This document shows, piece after piece, positions 39,983 to 49,332 of a DNA stretch of 64,000 nt. How positions within the stretch are numbered: the stretch's first letter is position 1; each line of letters starts with the position of its first letter. The stretch comes from JBMOLL01 sp049325415. Lineage in GTDB: Bacteria; Bacteroidota; Bacteroidia; Bacteroidales; GCA-2748055. The position numbers and the translations under genes were made by a program. The stretch is taken from NCBI GenBank assembly GCA_049325415.1, contig JBMOLL010000050.1, positions 1 to 64,000 of the forward strand. Reading direction: 5' to 3'. The notes beneath the pieces were generated by a model. It was not told where the DNA came from. It searched no databases and saw only the letters and a list, made by a program, of their open reading frames with translations.

Positions 39983-41554
39983 TCAGTTCAGCCAGTCCTC
40001 AATGAGGGCCTGCTGTTGCGGATCCGGATTCGGAGTACGGGTAAGGCTATAGCGGACCGTCTTCCCGGGTTTATTCTGAATTATACTCAGTTTCAATCCG
40101 GCTCCGGACAGGTATCTCTCATAAGCAGGCTCTGCTGTGGAATAAACATATTCGAAGATGTCGCCGAGTGAGACTCCTGCCACCTCTTCACAGGTCTGCC
40201 GGAATTCGGCGTCGGTAAAACCACGCTCCTGTTTCTGGTAATATTCGGAATAAAGTCGGCGCATGACATCATCAAGAGAATGGCTGTTTCCGCTTCCCGT
40301 TCTGATCGCCAAATCCAGTATCAATCCCATGCAGGTTCCTTTGTCGTAAACAGAAATACTCCTGTCGTCCCCTCCCTGCTGGCCGAAGGGCCCGTCGCTC
40401 CAGGTGCTGTAACTGGCTTCGGCAAGGCTCTGGTAAAAACGGCCGGGATCATTTTCCGAGGCCTCCATATGTCCGGCAAGTGACCGGAAAAACTGTTCCT
40501 CACTCATCAGCCCGGCCCGCTTCAGGATCAGGTATTCATAATAAACAGTCAGTCCCTCACTAACCCATAACAGATTGGTCCTGTTCTCCCTGCTGTAGTC
40601 GAATGGTCCGAGTTCGAAGGGCCTGATCCGCTTTACGTTATACAGATGGAAGTATTCGTGGATCAGAAAACTCAGAGTGCGGAGCATATTCTGCGGATCA
40701 TCGAGTCCTTCCCCCGTGAAACTGACCGCCGTGCTGTTCTGGTGTTCGATACCGCCAAAGCCCTGACCAATACCTATAAAGGTGTATTCCGTGTAGGGAA
40801 TATCGCCCATCAGGCTGGTCGCTGTTTCTATGGCCTGATGCAGTTTGTCCATCAGCGCTTCCCGGTCGAAATCCGCCATATCATAGCCGGTAAAACGATG
40901 TTTAATTCCCTTCACCTCAAAGGAAGGAAGGTCCTCCAGATTGCCCATCAGGATGGGACAGTCAAAGAGGACATCGGTGTTGGGCGCTTTATACAGCTTG
41001 CTCTTTTCCGGGTTTTCTTCCAGCCCTGTGGCAAGATCATGCCATCCCTGCGGCATTTCAACCCGGAGGCTCACCGGTTCCTTCAGGAATTGTCCGGCAT
41101 ACAGGAAGGAAGCAGCAGGGAGGATATAGGCATGGTCGCTGTCTACGAAATTTTCAGCCACAAAACGGCGTCCGGTACTGATCTTATAGGAAACACTGAA
41201 TGCTTTCTTCCCGCAAACGATCTGCCATGAACCGGGAGTATTGCTGATCACCTCCAGGGCTCTGCCGGCAGCATCACTTGCCTGCAGGTCCGACAGGTTC
41301 AAGGCATAGTCCATGATCTGGTAATACCCAGGCGACCAGCGTACCATTTTCAACTCAAGGGTGTCGGCCGGAGGATTCCTGCAGGAAAGTTCCACGATAA
41401 AGCTTCCCGATGACGGATCGGGTAACGAAAGGGTATAGTGAAAGCCTTCTGCCTGTGTCACTTCGCTATTATCGGATTGAGAGCAGGAAAATATTCCGAT
41501 GGTCAGAAACAGCACAAGAAGGTTTCGCGGCCCGGAAATGGATTTGTACATCAT
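39983..41554 (-). CDS. M61-family metallopeptidase lipoprotein, PDZ domain not visible
   Basis: 523 aa, lipobox GIFSC. The N-terminal beta domain (about 30-190) contains MVRWSPGYYQI, typical of M61 glycyl aminopeptidases. The gluzincin catalytic region has LSFLIHEYFHLYNVKRIRP (HExxH with E) and, further on, WVSEGLTVYYEYL (third zinc ligand Glu). Family members normally end in a PDZ domain of about 90 residues; here the protein ends about 60 residues after the catalytic domain (LKLSIIQNKPGK..YSLTRTPNPDPQQ) with at most a PDZ-like trace. Probably periplasmic or surface anchored. ATG 41554 is followed by a second ATG. Confidence 0.85.
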   Translation of the reverse strand: MMYKSISGPRNLLVLFLTIGIFSCSQSDNSEVTQAEGFHYTLSLPDPSSGSFIVELSCRNPPADTLELKMVRWSPGYYQIMDYALNLSDLQASDAAGRALEVISNTPGSWQIVCGKKAFSVSYKISTGRRFVAENFVDSDHAYILPAASFLYAGQFLKEPVSLRVEMPQGWHDLATGLEENPEKSKLYKAPNTDVLFDCPILMGNLEDLPSFEVKGIKHRFTGYDMADFDREALMDKLHQAIETATSLMGDIPYTEYTFIGIGQGFGGIEHQNSTAVSFTGEGLDDPQNMLRTLSFLIHEYFHLYNVKRIRPFELGPFDYSRENRTNLLWVSEGLTVYYEYLILKRAGLMSEEQFFRSLAGHMEASENDPGRFYQSLAEASYSTWSDGPFGQQGGDDRSISVYDKGTCMGLILDLAIRTGSGNSHSLDDVMRRLYSEYYQKQERGFTDAEFRQTCEEVAGVSLGDIFEYVYSTAEPAYERYLSGAGLKLSIIQNKPGKTVRYSLTRTPNPDPQQQALIEDWLN

Positions 41555-41864
41555 TGCCTTGACATTAGAAAGGAAAATTAATTTATTATCCGCATAAATC
41601 ATTAAAGAGTCCTTTCATAAGGAAGGGATTGACAGGAATTTCCCTTATTTTGAAAATTCCGGCAGAATATTTGTAACTTCTTCATAAAAGAACGCTTATC
41701 CCTTGAACCGGTGCGATGAACCTTTTCGCTGCATTTACAGGGCTAAATAAATTCAGAGTGAATAAAAATTGCCGGAGCCGGTGAAATTTATCCTTCAAAA
41801 TGCGTAATATGCACTGCTCTGCAAAAAGTTTTTTAAATTAGGGAACCTATAAAAACCTCAGGAT
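41555..41864. other. Gene-free spacer, nothing recognised
   Basis: 310 bp between the divergent M61 and lipoprotein genes. AT-rich near 41770-41850, otherwise without hairpins, repeats or clear promoter boxes that I could support. Confidence 0.6.
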
Positions 41865-43046
41865 ATGAAAAAACTGTTTACTTTCTTTTTTGCCGTCTTA
41901 CTGTTGACCTCCTGTGCATCAACAACCAAGCAGATGACAAGGGGCAATTACGACTGGGTGATCGAGAAGACCACCAAGAAACTGATGAAAAAGCCTGGCG
42001 ATGCCAAGAGTGCAATGGAAATGGACCGGGCCTACCGGCTGGCAAATGAAAGGGATCTGGAGCGGATCAAGTATCTGAAAATGGAAAACAATCCCAATTC
42101 CTCCGATGAGATCTTTCAGCGCTACAATTCCCTGAAAATGCGTCAGCAGAAAGTCCGTACCGTTACCCCGTTGGAGATTGAGGGCAGGACCTATGCTTAC
42201 GATTATGTCGATTACGACGCAGAAATCGTTAATTCAAAAAAGAAAGCCGGGGAGTTCTTTTACAACAACGGAAAGAAAATGCTGGAAACCGGCATCACCA
42301 AGGCCGATTACCGTGAAGCCTACGTCCAGCTGATGAAAGCGGCTGAATATTCGGGCGCTGAATACGGGAATATTGATGCCATGATCTATGAAGCACGCCA
42401 GAAAGGGATCAGCCGTGTGATCGTGGAGGTGGTCAACCAGAGCCAGGTGGGCCTTCCCCCCCAGGTGGAGGAGGATCTGATCTCTTTCGACACCCAGGGT
42501 CTCGATAACGATAACTGGACCGAGTATCATTTCAAGCATCTGAACGATCAGATCAAATACGATTATGCTGTTCTGGTTAAACTCATTTCGATTGCCGTTT
42601 CTCCGGATGATGTTAAGGATGTAGATCAGGTCTTTACCAAAAAGATCGAAAACGGATTTGATTATGCTCTTGATGCCAAGGGCAATGTGATGAAGGATAC
42701 TGCCGGCAACGACATCAAGATCCCCCGGTACAAGGAGATCACCTGCACCCTGATTGAGACCAAACAGCTGAAGACCGTTCAGATCAAGGGAGAAGTGGAA
42801 ATCGTCGAACTGTTCCCGCAGGAAAAGCTTCTCCAGAAAACTCCCTTTGGAGCTGAAAACCGCTTCGAGCATCAGTCGGCCCGTGCCATCGGCGACATGA
42901 ATGCTCTGGATGACGCTTCACTGCAGAAAACAAAGCAGGAGAAACTGCCTTTCCCGACCGATGTGGAAATGGTGATGATGTGTACGGAGACCATCAAACC
43001 GGCCATCCGGAATGCCATCTACAATAACAGACAGTATATTAAATAA
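41865..43046 (+). CDS. Lipoprotein of unknown function, tetratricopeptide-like start
   Basis: 393 aa with a lipobox (FAVLLLTSCAS). The first 170 residues are helical and charged (GNYDWVIEKTTKKLMKKPGDAKSAMEMDRAYRLANERD), which looks like TPR-type helices but does not show a repeat clearly; then a beta-rich C-terminal region with KDTAGNDIKIPRYKE..TCTLIETKQLKTVQIKGEVE. It ends NAIYNNRQYIK. I do not recognise it; composition is typical of the phylum's outer-membrane lipoproteins. No operon partner: hflX starts 208 bp downstream with its own promoter. Confidence 0.75.
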   Translation: MKKLFTFFFAVLLLTSCASTTKQMTRGNYDWVIEKTTKKLMKKPGDAKSAMEMDRAYRLANERDLERIKYLKMENNPNSSDEIFQRYNSLKMRQQKVRTVTPLEIEGRTYAYDYVDYDAEIVNSKKKAGEFFYNNGKKMLETGITKADYREAYVQLMKAAEYSGAEYGNIDAMIYEARQKGISRVIVEVVNQSQVGLPPQVEEDLISFDTQGLDNDNWTEYHFKHLNDQIKYDYAVLVKLISIAVSPDDVKDVDQVFTKKIENGFDYALDAKGNVMKDTAGNDIKIPRYKEITCTLIETKQLKTVQIKGEVEIVELFPQEKLLQKTPFGAENRFEHQSARAIGDMNALDDASLQKTKQEKLPFPTDVEMVMMCTETIKPAIRNAIYNNRQYIK

Positions 43047-43227
43047 GCTTTCAGTGTCTCTGCAGTGACCCGGGCTGCGGGAGTCTGGCCCCGCTTTCCC
43101 ATGATCATACAGGTCCGGGTTTGGAATTCCTCCTTTTTCACTGCGGAGACACTTTTTGTTTTTTCCTTCCGACAGGAAAATTTCATTCAGAAAGAGCCGC
43201 TTCCGGCTGCAATTCATCTCCTTTTCG

Positions 43228-43235
43228 TACTTTTG
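43228..43235 (+). promoter_or_regulatory. Candidate -7 promoter box for hflX
   Basis: TACTTTTG matches TAnnTTTG and lies 20 bp before the ATG at 43255. The -33 partner is not obvious. Confidence 0.45.
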
Positions 43236-43254
43236 CTGACTGATTTTTCAGATT

Positions 43255-44460
43255 ATGGCTGAATTGATCGATCATACGCCCATACCCGAACGGGCTGTGC
43301 TTGTCGGGGTGATCAGCGGTGGACAGACTGATGACATGGTTACCGAATACCTCGAGGAACTGGCTTTCCTGACGGAAACAGCAGGAGCCATACCCGTGCG
43401 TTTTTTCACCCAGCGGCTGGAAGTGCCCCACCCAAGAACCTTTCTCGGGGCCGGCAAACTGGCCGAGGTGAAGCAGTTTGTTGAAGAGGAGGAGATCGAT
43501 ATCGTTATTTTTGATGATGAGCTTTCACCTTCGCAGATCAGGAATATTGAGAGGGAGCTGACCTGCAGGATCCTTGACCGTACCAACCTGATCCTCGATA
43601 TATTTGCGACCCGTGCACAGACCGCCCATGCCCGTACCCAGGTGGAACTGGCCCAGTACCAGTATCTTCTTCCTCGTCTGACCCGCATGTGGACCCACCT
43701 TGAACGGCAGCGTGGAGGTATCGGGCTCAGGGGACCCGGTGAAACGGAGATTGAGACCGACCGGAGGATTATCCGGGATAAGATCAGCCGTCTGAAGGAA
43801 CAACTGGGAAAGATCGACCAGCAAATGGTTATCCAGCGAAAAAACAGGGGTAAGATGGTCAGGGTAACCCTTGTAGGTTACACCAATGTCGGGAAGTCGA
43901 CCCTGATGAACCTGCTGAGCAAATCCAGTGTTTTTGCCGAAAACAAGTTGTTTGCAACCCTCGACACCACAGTCAGGAAGGTGGTGATAGAGAACCTGCC
44001 TTTTTTACTGTCGGATACCGTCGGGTTTATCCGGAAGCTACCCCATCACCTGGTGGAATCCTTCAAATCAACCCTCGACGAGGTCCGTGAAGCCGATCTG
44101 CTGATTCACGTGGTAGATGTCTCTCATCCGTATTTTGAGGAACAGATCCAGGTTGTGGAATCCACCCTGGAAGAGCTTAAAGCCGATGATAAACCTGTGA
44201 TCCTGGTTTTTAACAAGATGGATGCCTTTACCTGGGTGGAGAAGGAAGAAGACGATCTGACCCCTTCAGCCAGGGAAAACGTTTCCCTCGATGAGCTGAT
44301 CATGGAATGGACCGGCAGGAACAGGGATGCCATCTTTATTTCGGCAAAGGAACGCCGGAATATCGATGAGCTCCGGGATATGATGTATCAAAAAATAAGG
44401 GATATCCATACCACAAGATATCCCTATAATGATTTTCTCTATCAGGTGGATCAGCCCTGA
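43255..44460 (+). CDS. hflX: GTPase HflX
   Basis: 401-aa ribosome-associated GTPase (splits stalled or hibernating ribosomes under stress). N-terminal HflX domain with LEVPHPRTFLGAGKL and DELSPSQIRNIE; the middle has DIFATRAQTAHARTQVELAQYQYLLPRL and RGGIGLRGPGETEIETDRR; then the G domain with G1 GYTNVGKSTL (about 205-215), G3 DTVGFI and G4 NKMD. C-terminus ends soon after the G domain. The last 10 bp overlap the convergent asd gene. Confidence 0.97.
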   Translation: MAELIDHTPIPERAVLVGVISGGQTDDMVTEYLEELAFLTETAGAIPVRFFTQRLEVPHPRTFLGAGKLAEVKQFVEEEEIDIVIFDDELSPSQIRNIERELTCRILDRTNLILDIFATRAQTAHARTQVELAQYQYLLPRLTRMWTHLERQRGGIGLRGPGETEIETDRRIIRDKISRLKEQLGKIDQQMVIQRKNRGKMVRVTLVGYTNVGKSTLMNLLSKSSVFAENKLFATLDTTVRKVVIENLPFLLSDTVGFIRKLPHHLVESFKSTLDEVREADLLIHVVDVSHPYFEEQIQVVESTLEELKADDKPVILVFNKMDAFTWVEKEEDDLTPSARENVSLDELIMEWTGRNRDAIFISAKERRNIDELRDMMYQKIRDIHTTRYPYNDFLYQVDQP

Positions 44461-45464
44461 ATCAGCCCTTCCCTGACCATGTACTCGGCTATCTGAACGG
44501 CATTCAGTGCCGCTCCTTTTTTGATCTGATCCCCGACACACCAGAATGTCAGTCCGTTCGGATTGGCAAGGTCTTTCCGCAGCCGGCCAACGAAAACATC
44601 ATCTTCACTCGCACAGGTGAGCGGCATCGGATAGATCAGTTTTGAGGGATCGTCCATAACGGTCACACCTTCGGCAGCCTCAAGTGCTGCGCGTACGTCC
44701 TTCAGATCAAGCGGCTTCTCCGTTTCCACCCATACCGATTCGGAGTGGTTGCGAAGTACCGGTACCCTTACGCAGGTAGCACTTACGACCACATCGCTGT
44801 GCATAATCTTGCGGGTCTCATTGTACATTTTTATCTCCTCCTTGGTGTACCCGTTGTCGGTAAACACATCCACCTGGGGAATCAGGTTCATCGCCAGCTG
44901 GTACTGGAATTTGGCTACGGTGGGTTGATCCCCCCTGGCAATCTGACGGACCTGTTCCACCAGTTCATCCATGGCAGCGGCTCCGGCACCGCTTGCTGCC
45001 TGGTAAGTGGAAACATGGATCCTTTTAATATGGGAAAGGTCCTCAATCGGCTTCAGGGCTACCACCATCTGGATGGTTGTGCAGTTCGGGTTGGCAATGA
45101 TTTTTCTCGGAACATGGTGCAGATCCCCGGGGTTCACTTCCGGAACCACCAGCGGCACATCCTCATCCATGCGGAATGCACTCGAATTGTCGATCATGAT
45201 GGTTCCAAATTTCGTGATCGTTGCGGCATATTGACGTGATGCACCGGCTCCCGCTGAAACCAGCGCGATATCTATACCTTTGAAATCATCTCCTTCCTTC
45301 AGTTCCTTCACTACGATCTGTTTACCCCTGAAAGTATACGAAGTACCGGCACTGCGGCTGGATCCGAACAGCACCAGTTCATCCATCGGAAAATTCCTCT
45401 CTTCAAGAACACGGAGGAATTCCTGTCCTACCGCGCCACTTACACCTACTACAGCTACTTTCAT
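44451..45464 (-). CDS. asd: Aspartate-semialdehyde dehydrogenase
   Basis: 337 aa; reduces aspartyl-phosphate to aspartate semialdehyde, the branch to lysine/DAP, threonine and methionine. N-terminal VVGVSGAVGQEFLRVL dinucleotide fold, SAGAGASRQYA, and the catalytic Cys in NPNCTTIQMVVAL (around residue 128). STYQAASGAGAAAM follows, and the late catalytic His region RVPVLRNHSESV. Length typical. The gene runs convergent to hflX with a 10-bp overlap, so its terminator must lie inside hflX or be shared. Confidence 0.96.
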   Translation of the reverse strand: MKVAVVGVSGAVGQEFLRVLEERNFPMDELVLFGSSRSAGTSYTFRGKQIVVKELKEGDDFKGIDIALVSAGAGASRQYAATITKFGTIMIDNSSAFRMDEDVPLVVPEVNPGDLHHVPRKIIANPNCTTIQMVVALKPIEDLSHIKRIHVSTYQAASGAGAAAMDELVEQVRQIARGDQPTVAKFQYQLAMNLIPQVDVFTDNGYTKEEIKMYNETRKIMHSDVVVSATCVRVPVLRNHSESVWVETEKPLDLKDVRAALEAAEGVTVMDDPSKLIYPMPLTCASEDDVFVGRLRKDLANPNGLTFWCVGDQIKKGAALNAVQIAEYMVREGLIQG

Positions 45465-45577
45465 TTTTTCTTGCAGTTTATATTTTGAATTTGGGATTGT
45501 ATGTTTTAATTTTGATCAAAATCCCCAATCAACCTTACGGATTATAAGATTGCAAAATTTGCATTTTTTTTGGTAAA

Positions 45578-48163
45578 GTGAAAAGACTGCTACTACTTTT
45601 TTCATGTTTACCCGGGGTTGTTGGTGCGCAGTACAGTTTTGATTTTGAGGATGGAGCGCTGAACAGTTGGGTACAGCTACCTGCCGACCGCTGGGAGATT
45701 TCCACCGTGGCCGCCCTGAGTGGCCAATTTTCTCTTCATCATGCATTTGATAATGAGGCTTCCGGGGTCGATGCCCTGGCTTTTTGCACCGATCCGCCGG
45801 ATACCGGGGACACGCTTCGTTTCAGCTTTCGCTACCGGCACAGTTATGCCCCCAGTTCGACCAATAACTGGCAGCTGGCAGTGATGGCTGCCTCTGCTGA
45901 TCTTTCTGCTCAGCCACCGCCGGATGGCTGGTATGTGGGAGTGAATTTTTCCGGGAGCGACGACCGCTTGAAACTCTGGAAGGTCTCAGGGGGAGTTAAG
46001 TCCGTTTTACTCGAGACCGAGCGCGTCCTGCAACAGGAAGGTTGTGAAGAGGATATTCCCCTGGTTGTTCTGGAATATTTTCCTGAAGGCGTATGGCAAC
46101 TATGGCAGAGCAGGAGCGGATCGCCAGACAGCCTGGTGCTGCTAGGTTCGGCCGCAGAGGCGATAGGGGATGCAGGGAAATGGAACGGGATCCGCTATGC
46201 CTACTCTTCGTCGCAGGACCGCAAATTCTGGCTGGACGATTTATACCTGACAGGCAGCTTCATCAGGGATACCCTTCCCCCCGAATTCAGACAGGCCCTC
46301 ATCGCACGCGACGACAGCGTTGTGCTTTACTTCAGCGAAGCGCTGTCCCTGACCGATTCAACACAGGTAAGCTGCGGTGCCCCATCCCGCATTGGCACGT
46401 TCTGTGCAAGAGGAAAAGAACTGATCCTGGCTTTTAAGGATCCCCTTCCAAACAGGGATAGCGTTCCGTTGATCATCAGGAATATTGCTGATCAGGAAGG
46501 GAATGTCCTCCCTTATCTGGAGCTAGATCTTTTCCTCAACCAACCGGTTTTCGGTGATGTCGTATTCAGTGAGCTCATGCCCGATCCCACACCCCCCGTA
46601 TACCTGCCTCCCTGTGAATATGTCGAATTATACAACAGGAGTTCCTATATGGCCGATCTCAGCAGTTGGGTTCTGTCGTCAGGGACCCGCCGGGTGACCT
46701 TACCGGCTATTTCACTCGAGCCCGGAGCCTGGCTTTGCCTTTATGCGGAGGACTGTGAAGAGCGACCCGAAACGGTGCTGGCATCCACCTTTCTGCCAAA
46801 CAGCGGAGGAACGCTTGTTCTTACCGACAGTAGGGGAGCTTTAATCCATGCCCTTGAATATCCCGATCCGGCAAAACTCGGATCCTGGAAAGGGGAGGGC
46901 GGATGGTCGCTTGAACGGCCCGACCTGTCGGACCTTTGCGGCGCACGCAATAACTGGGCCTTTTCGGTTTCAGATGAAGGCGGAACACCGGGACGGCCAA
47001 ACAGTGTTCACTACCAGCTGCCGGACGAAATCCCCCCTGAACCTGCGTATATCGGACTCAGCGACAGTTCACTCCGGTTGCACTTCAATGAGGCGCTTTT
47101 TCCCCTGACTCCGGATAAAAGCAGGTTCATACTCCTGCCTGACGTAAAGGAACCCGATTCGCTATGGTTGTCATGGCCACTTGGTAAGGAAGTCGGGCTT
47201 ATTTTTGAGCCACCGCTTCAGGATGGAATGAGTTATTCACTCCGGATCCCCCCGTTGAGCGACTGTGCGGGAAATCTGTCGGAAGAGTCAACAATTCCTT
47301 TTGGATGGCCCGCCGGACCGAATCAGGGCCTGCTTCAGATCAGCGAAGTGCTGTATGATCCCTCACCCGGCTGCCCCGAGTTTATAGAGCTTCACAATGC
47401 CGGCAGGGATTTTATTGATCTTTACGATTTCCAGCTCTGTCTGACCGCCGATCCCGGCGATCCGCCGGATCCTTGGCCGGTCTCGGAGAACTCCCATCTG
47501 GTCCCTCCCGGGGAGTACCTTGTTGTTAGTCCTGACCTGAACAGCCTTGCGGCTTTTTACAGTATAAAGCAATCCGGCCACTGGCTTGAACCGGAACGTT
47601 TCAGCCAGCTAGGCAACACAGGAGGCAGCTTATTCCTGCTTTACCGTTCGGGAAACACGGCCGACAGGATGTCGTTCAACGACGCAATGCATCATCCGAT
47701 GCTGGCCGACCCGCAGGGTGTATCCCTCGAAAGGGTTTCCTTCCTGGAGGCAGGTGAACTGCCGGAGAATTGGCATTCGGCCTCTGAAGCCAGCGGCTAT
47801 GCCACACCGGGGCGAAAGAACAGTCAGGCTCTGGAGGGTTTCCCGGCTGATACGCTGGTGGATCTTTCCACCACCTTGCTGACCCCCGATAACGATGGGT
47901 GGGATGATGTGCTTGAGATACAAGTTGCTGCGGAGAATTACGGCTGTGTGCTCGGGATCCTGATCACCGATCTCACGGGTTATCCGGTACGTGAGCTTGC
48001 CGAAAGCGCCATTTCGGGAACCCGGGAATGCTGGTTCTGGGACGGCTTGTCTGATGATGGTCTGCCGGTAGCCCCGGGGATCTACGTGGTTCACGTGAGG
48101 TTTATCTGTTCAGGAAACAGGGGCCGGGTGGTGCGAAAGCCGGTGGCGGTCAGTTACCGGTAA
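45578..48163 (+). CDS. Large secreted protein with lamin-tail domains and FlgD-like end
   Basis: 861 aa, signal peptide about 1-17. About residues 18-220 form a concanavalin-like lectin/glucanase sandwich (NSWVQLPADRWEISTVAALSGQFSLHHAF). Two Ig-like domains each are followed by a lamin-tail domain: about 325-430 (VVFSELMPDPTPP, CEYVELYNRSSY) and about 590-720 (LLQISEVLYDPSPG, CPEFIELHNAG). The final 90 residues (LLTPDNDGWDDVLEIQV, ITDLTGYPVREL, GIYVVHV) are a FlgD-Ig/gliding-type C-terminal domain. Start is GTG 45578, the best fit for the signal peptide. The 3' end overlaps the MFS gene by 14 bp. Confidence 0.82.
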   Translation: MKRLLLLFSCLPGVVGAQYSFDFEDGALNSWVQLPADRWEISTVAALSGQFSLHHAFDNEASGVDALAFCTDPPDTGDTLRFSFRYRHSYAPSSTNNWQLAVMAASADLSAQPPPDGWYVGVNFSGSDDRLKLWKVSGGVKSVLLETERVLQQEGCEEDIPLVVLEYFPEGVWQLWQSRSGSPDSLVLLGSAAEAIGDAGKWNGIRYAYSSSQDRKFWLDDLYLTGSFIRDTLPPEFRQALIARDDSVVLYFSEALSLTDSTQVSCGAPSRIGTFCARGKELILAFKDPLPNRDSVPLIIRNIADQEGNVLPYLELDLFLNQPVFGDVVFSELMPDPTPPVYLPPCEYVELYNRSSYMADLSSWVLSSGTRRVTLPAISLEPGAWLCLYAEDCEERPETVLASTFLPNSGGTLVLTDSRGALIHALEYPDPAKLGSWKGEGGWSLERPDLSDLCGARNNWAFSVSDEGGTPGRPNSVHYQLPDEIPPEPAYIGLSDSSLRLHFNEALFPLTPDKSRFILLPDVKEPDSLWLSWPLGKEVGLIFEPPLQDGMSYSLRIPPLSDCAGNLSEESTIPFGWPAGPNQGLLQISEVLYDPSPGCPEFIELHNAGRDFIDLYDFQLCLTADPGDPPDPWPVSENSHLVPPGEYLVVSPDLNSLAAFYSIKQSGHWLEPERFSQLGNTGGSLFLLYRSGNTADRMSFNDAMHHPMLADPQGVSLERVSFLEAGELPENWHSASEASGYATPGRKNSQALEGFPADTLVDLSTTLLTPDNDGWDDVLEIQVAAENYGCVLGILITDLTGYPVRELAESAISGTRECWFWDGLSDDGLPVAPGIYVVHVRFICSGNRGRVVRKPVAVSYR

Positions 48164-49331
48164 GAGGGTTGAGTTTTTTTCCGGTGAAGATCACGATGCC
48201 TGCGGCTCCGAAAGCGACGAACGCAAAGAGGTAGTAACTGGTATAAAAACCGTAATGGTCGGAGATAACGCCGACAAGCGGGGTGATCAGCGCATTGATG
48301 AAAAAGTTGATCGTCATGTAGATGGCGTTCACAAAGGCTTTTTTCTCCGTGTTAAGGTCCTGTACCACTGCCATCATTACAGAGACGGGCGCGAACAGGA
48401 AAAATCCCAGCGGAACAAGTACAGCGAAGATCCAGAACGAACTCAGGTTGAGGAACAGAAGCATCAGCAGAGGTGATGAGATGCTGATTATTAACAGGGT
48501 TCGTTTTCTGCCCAGGAAATCAGACAGGGAGCCCGAGGCAAGCGCACCGGCAGCACCGGCCAGTTGGAGTAGGGTCAGGGCGAGATCGGCAAACTGAATG
48601 GTATAGCCTTCGGAGGTGAGAAAGGTAGGCAGATAGAAGGTTAGAGCGCCTTTCATGCCCGACTGGAAAAGGGTGAATCCCCCGGTAAGCATAAAAGCAG
48701 GAAAGTAACGCTTAAAAATGGCCCGGTAATTTCCTTCCGGCGAAGCCTGAACTGCCGGAGCTGTTTTTATGCTGATCTTCCTGAAGTTCAGGAACAGGTT
48801 GAGCGAGGCAAAAAGACCAAAAGGGATCATTTTCCAGGATCCTTCGATGCCCCATAGACTGATCACCCCCATAATAAGGAGAGGACCAACGGTACGGGCC
48901 AGTTCTCCTCCTACCATGTAGTAGCTCATTCCCTTGCCGGTTCTGCTGCCTGACAGTTGTTTGATCATCACCGGGGTTGGAATGTGCCAGAAAGTGGAAC
49001 TCAGTCCGGAAACGAAAAGCAGAATTGCCAGGAACACATAACCGGGTGCCACACCGATCAGGCTCATGGAAACAGCTGTGATCGAAGGGGAGAGGATGAT
49101 CAGGGTTCGCATGAACGGTTTCTCAGCGATCATGCCGATCAGCGGGTTGAAGAGGGAGGGGATACGCTGGATAACGCTGAGCAATCCGGCGAGGCCATAG
49201 CTCATCCCGATCTTTTCGATCAGGATGGGCAATGCAGGAGCAAGGAAAGCGGTGTAAATGTCGTGGATGAAATGACTGATGGAGATGTTGAGCACCCCCC
49301 GCCTGTCAAAGCCATCCTTCTTCTTCGGCAT
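48150..49331 (-). CDS. MFS transporter, fosmidomycin-resistance-like
   Basis: 393 aa, 12 hydrophobic segments. HFIHDIYTAFLAPALPILIEKIG is the signature of the first helix of the fosmidomycin-resistance (Fsr) MFS group, which has no NxxxP sugar motif. SSTFWHIPTPVMIKQL and GGELARTVGPL occur in the middle loops. Substrate not determined by sequence. The gene starts 1 bp after the stop of the purine nucleoside phosphorylase gene, so it is the third gene of an lpxK-punA-MFS operon, hinting at but not proving a nucleoside or drug export role. Confidence 0.85.
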   Translation of the reverse strand: MPKKKDGFDRRGVLNISISHFIHDIYTAFLAPALPILIEKIGMSYGLAGLLSVIQRIPSLFNPLIGMIAEKPFMRTLIILSPSITAVSMSLIGVAPGYVFLAILLFVSGLSSTFWHIPTPVMIKQLSGSRTGKGMSYYMVGGELARTVGPLLIMGVISLWGIEGSWKMIPFGLFASLNLFLNFRKISIKTAPAVQASPEGNYRAIFKRYFPAFMLTGGFTLFQSGMKGALTFYLPTFLTSEGYTIQFADLALTLLQLAGAAGALASGSLSDFLGRKRTLLIISISSPLLMLLFLNLSSFWIFAVLVPLGFFLFAPVSVMMAVVQDLNTEKKAFVNAIYMTINFFINALITPLVGVISDHYGFYTSYYLFAFVAFGAAGIVIFTGKKLNPLTGN

Positions 49332-49332
49332 C

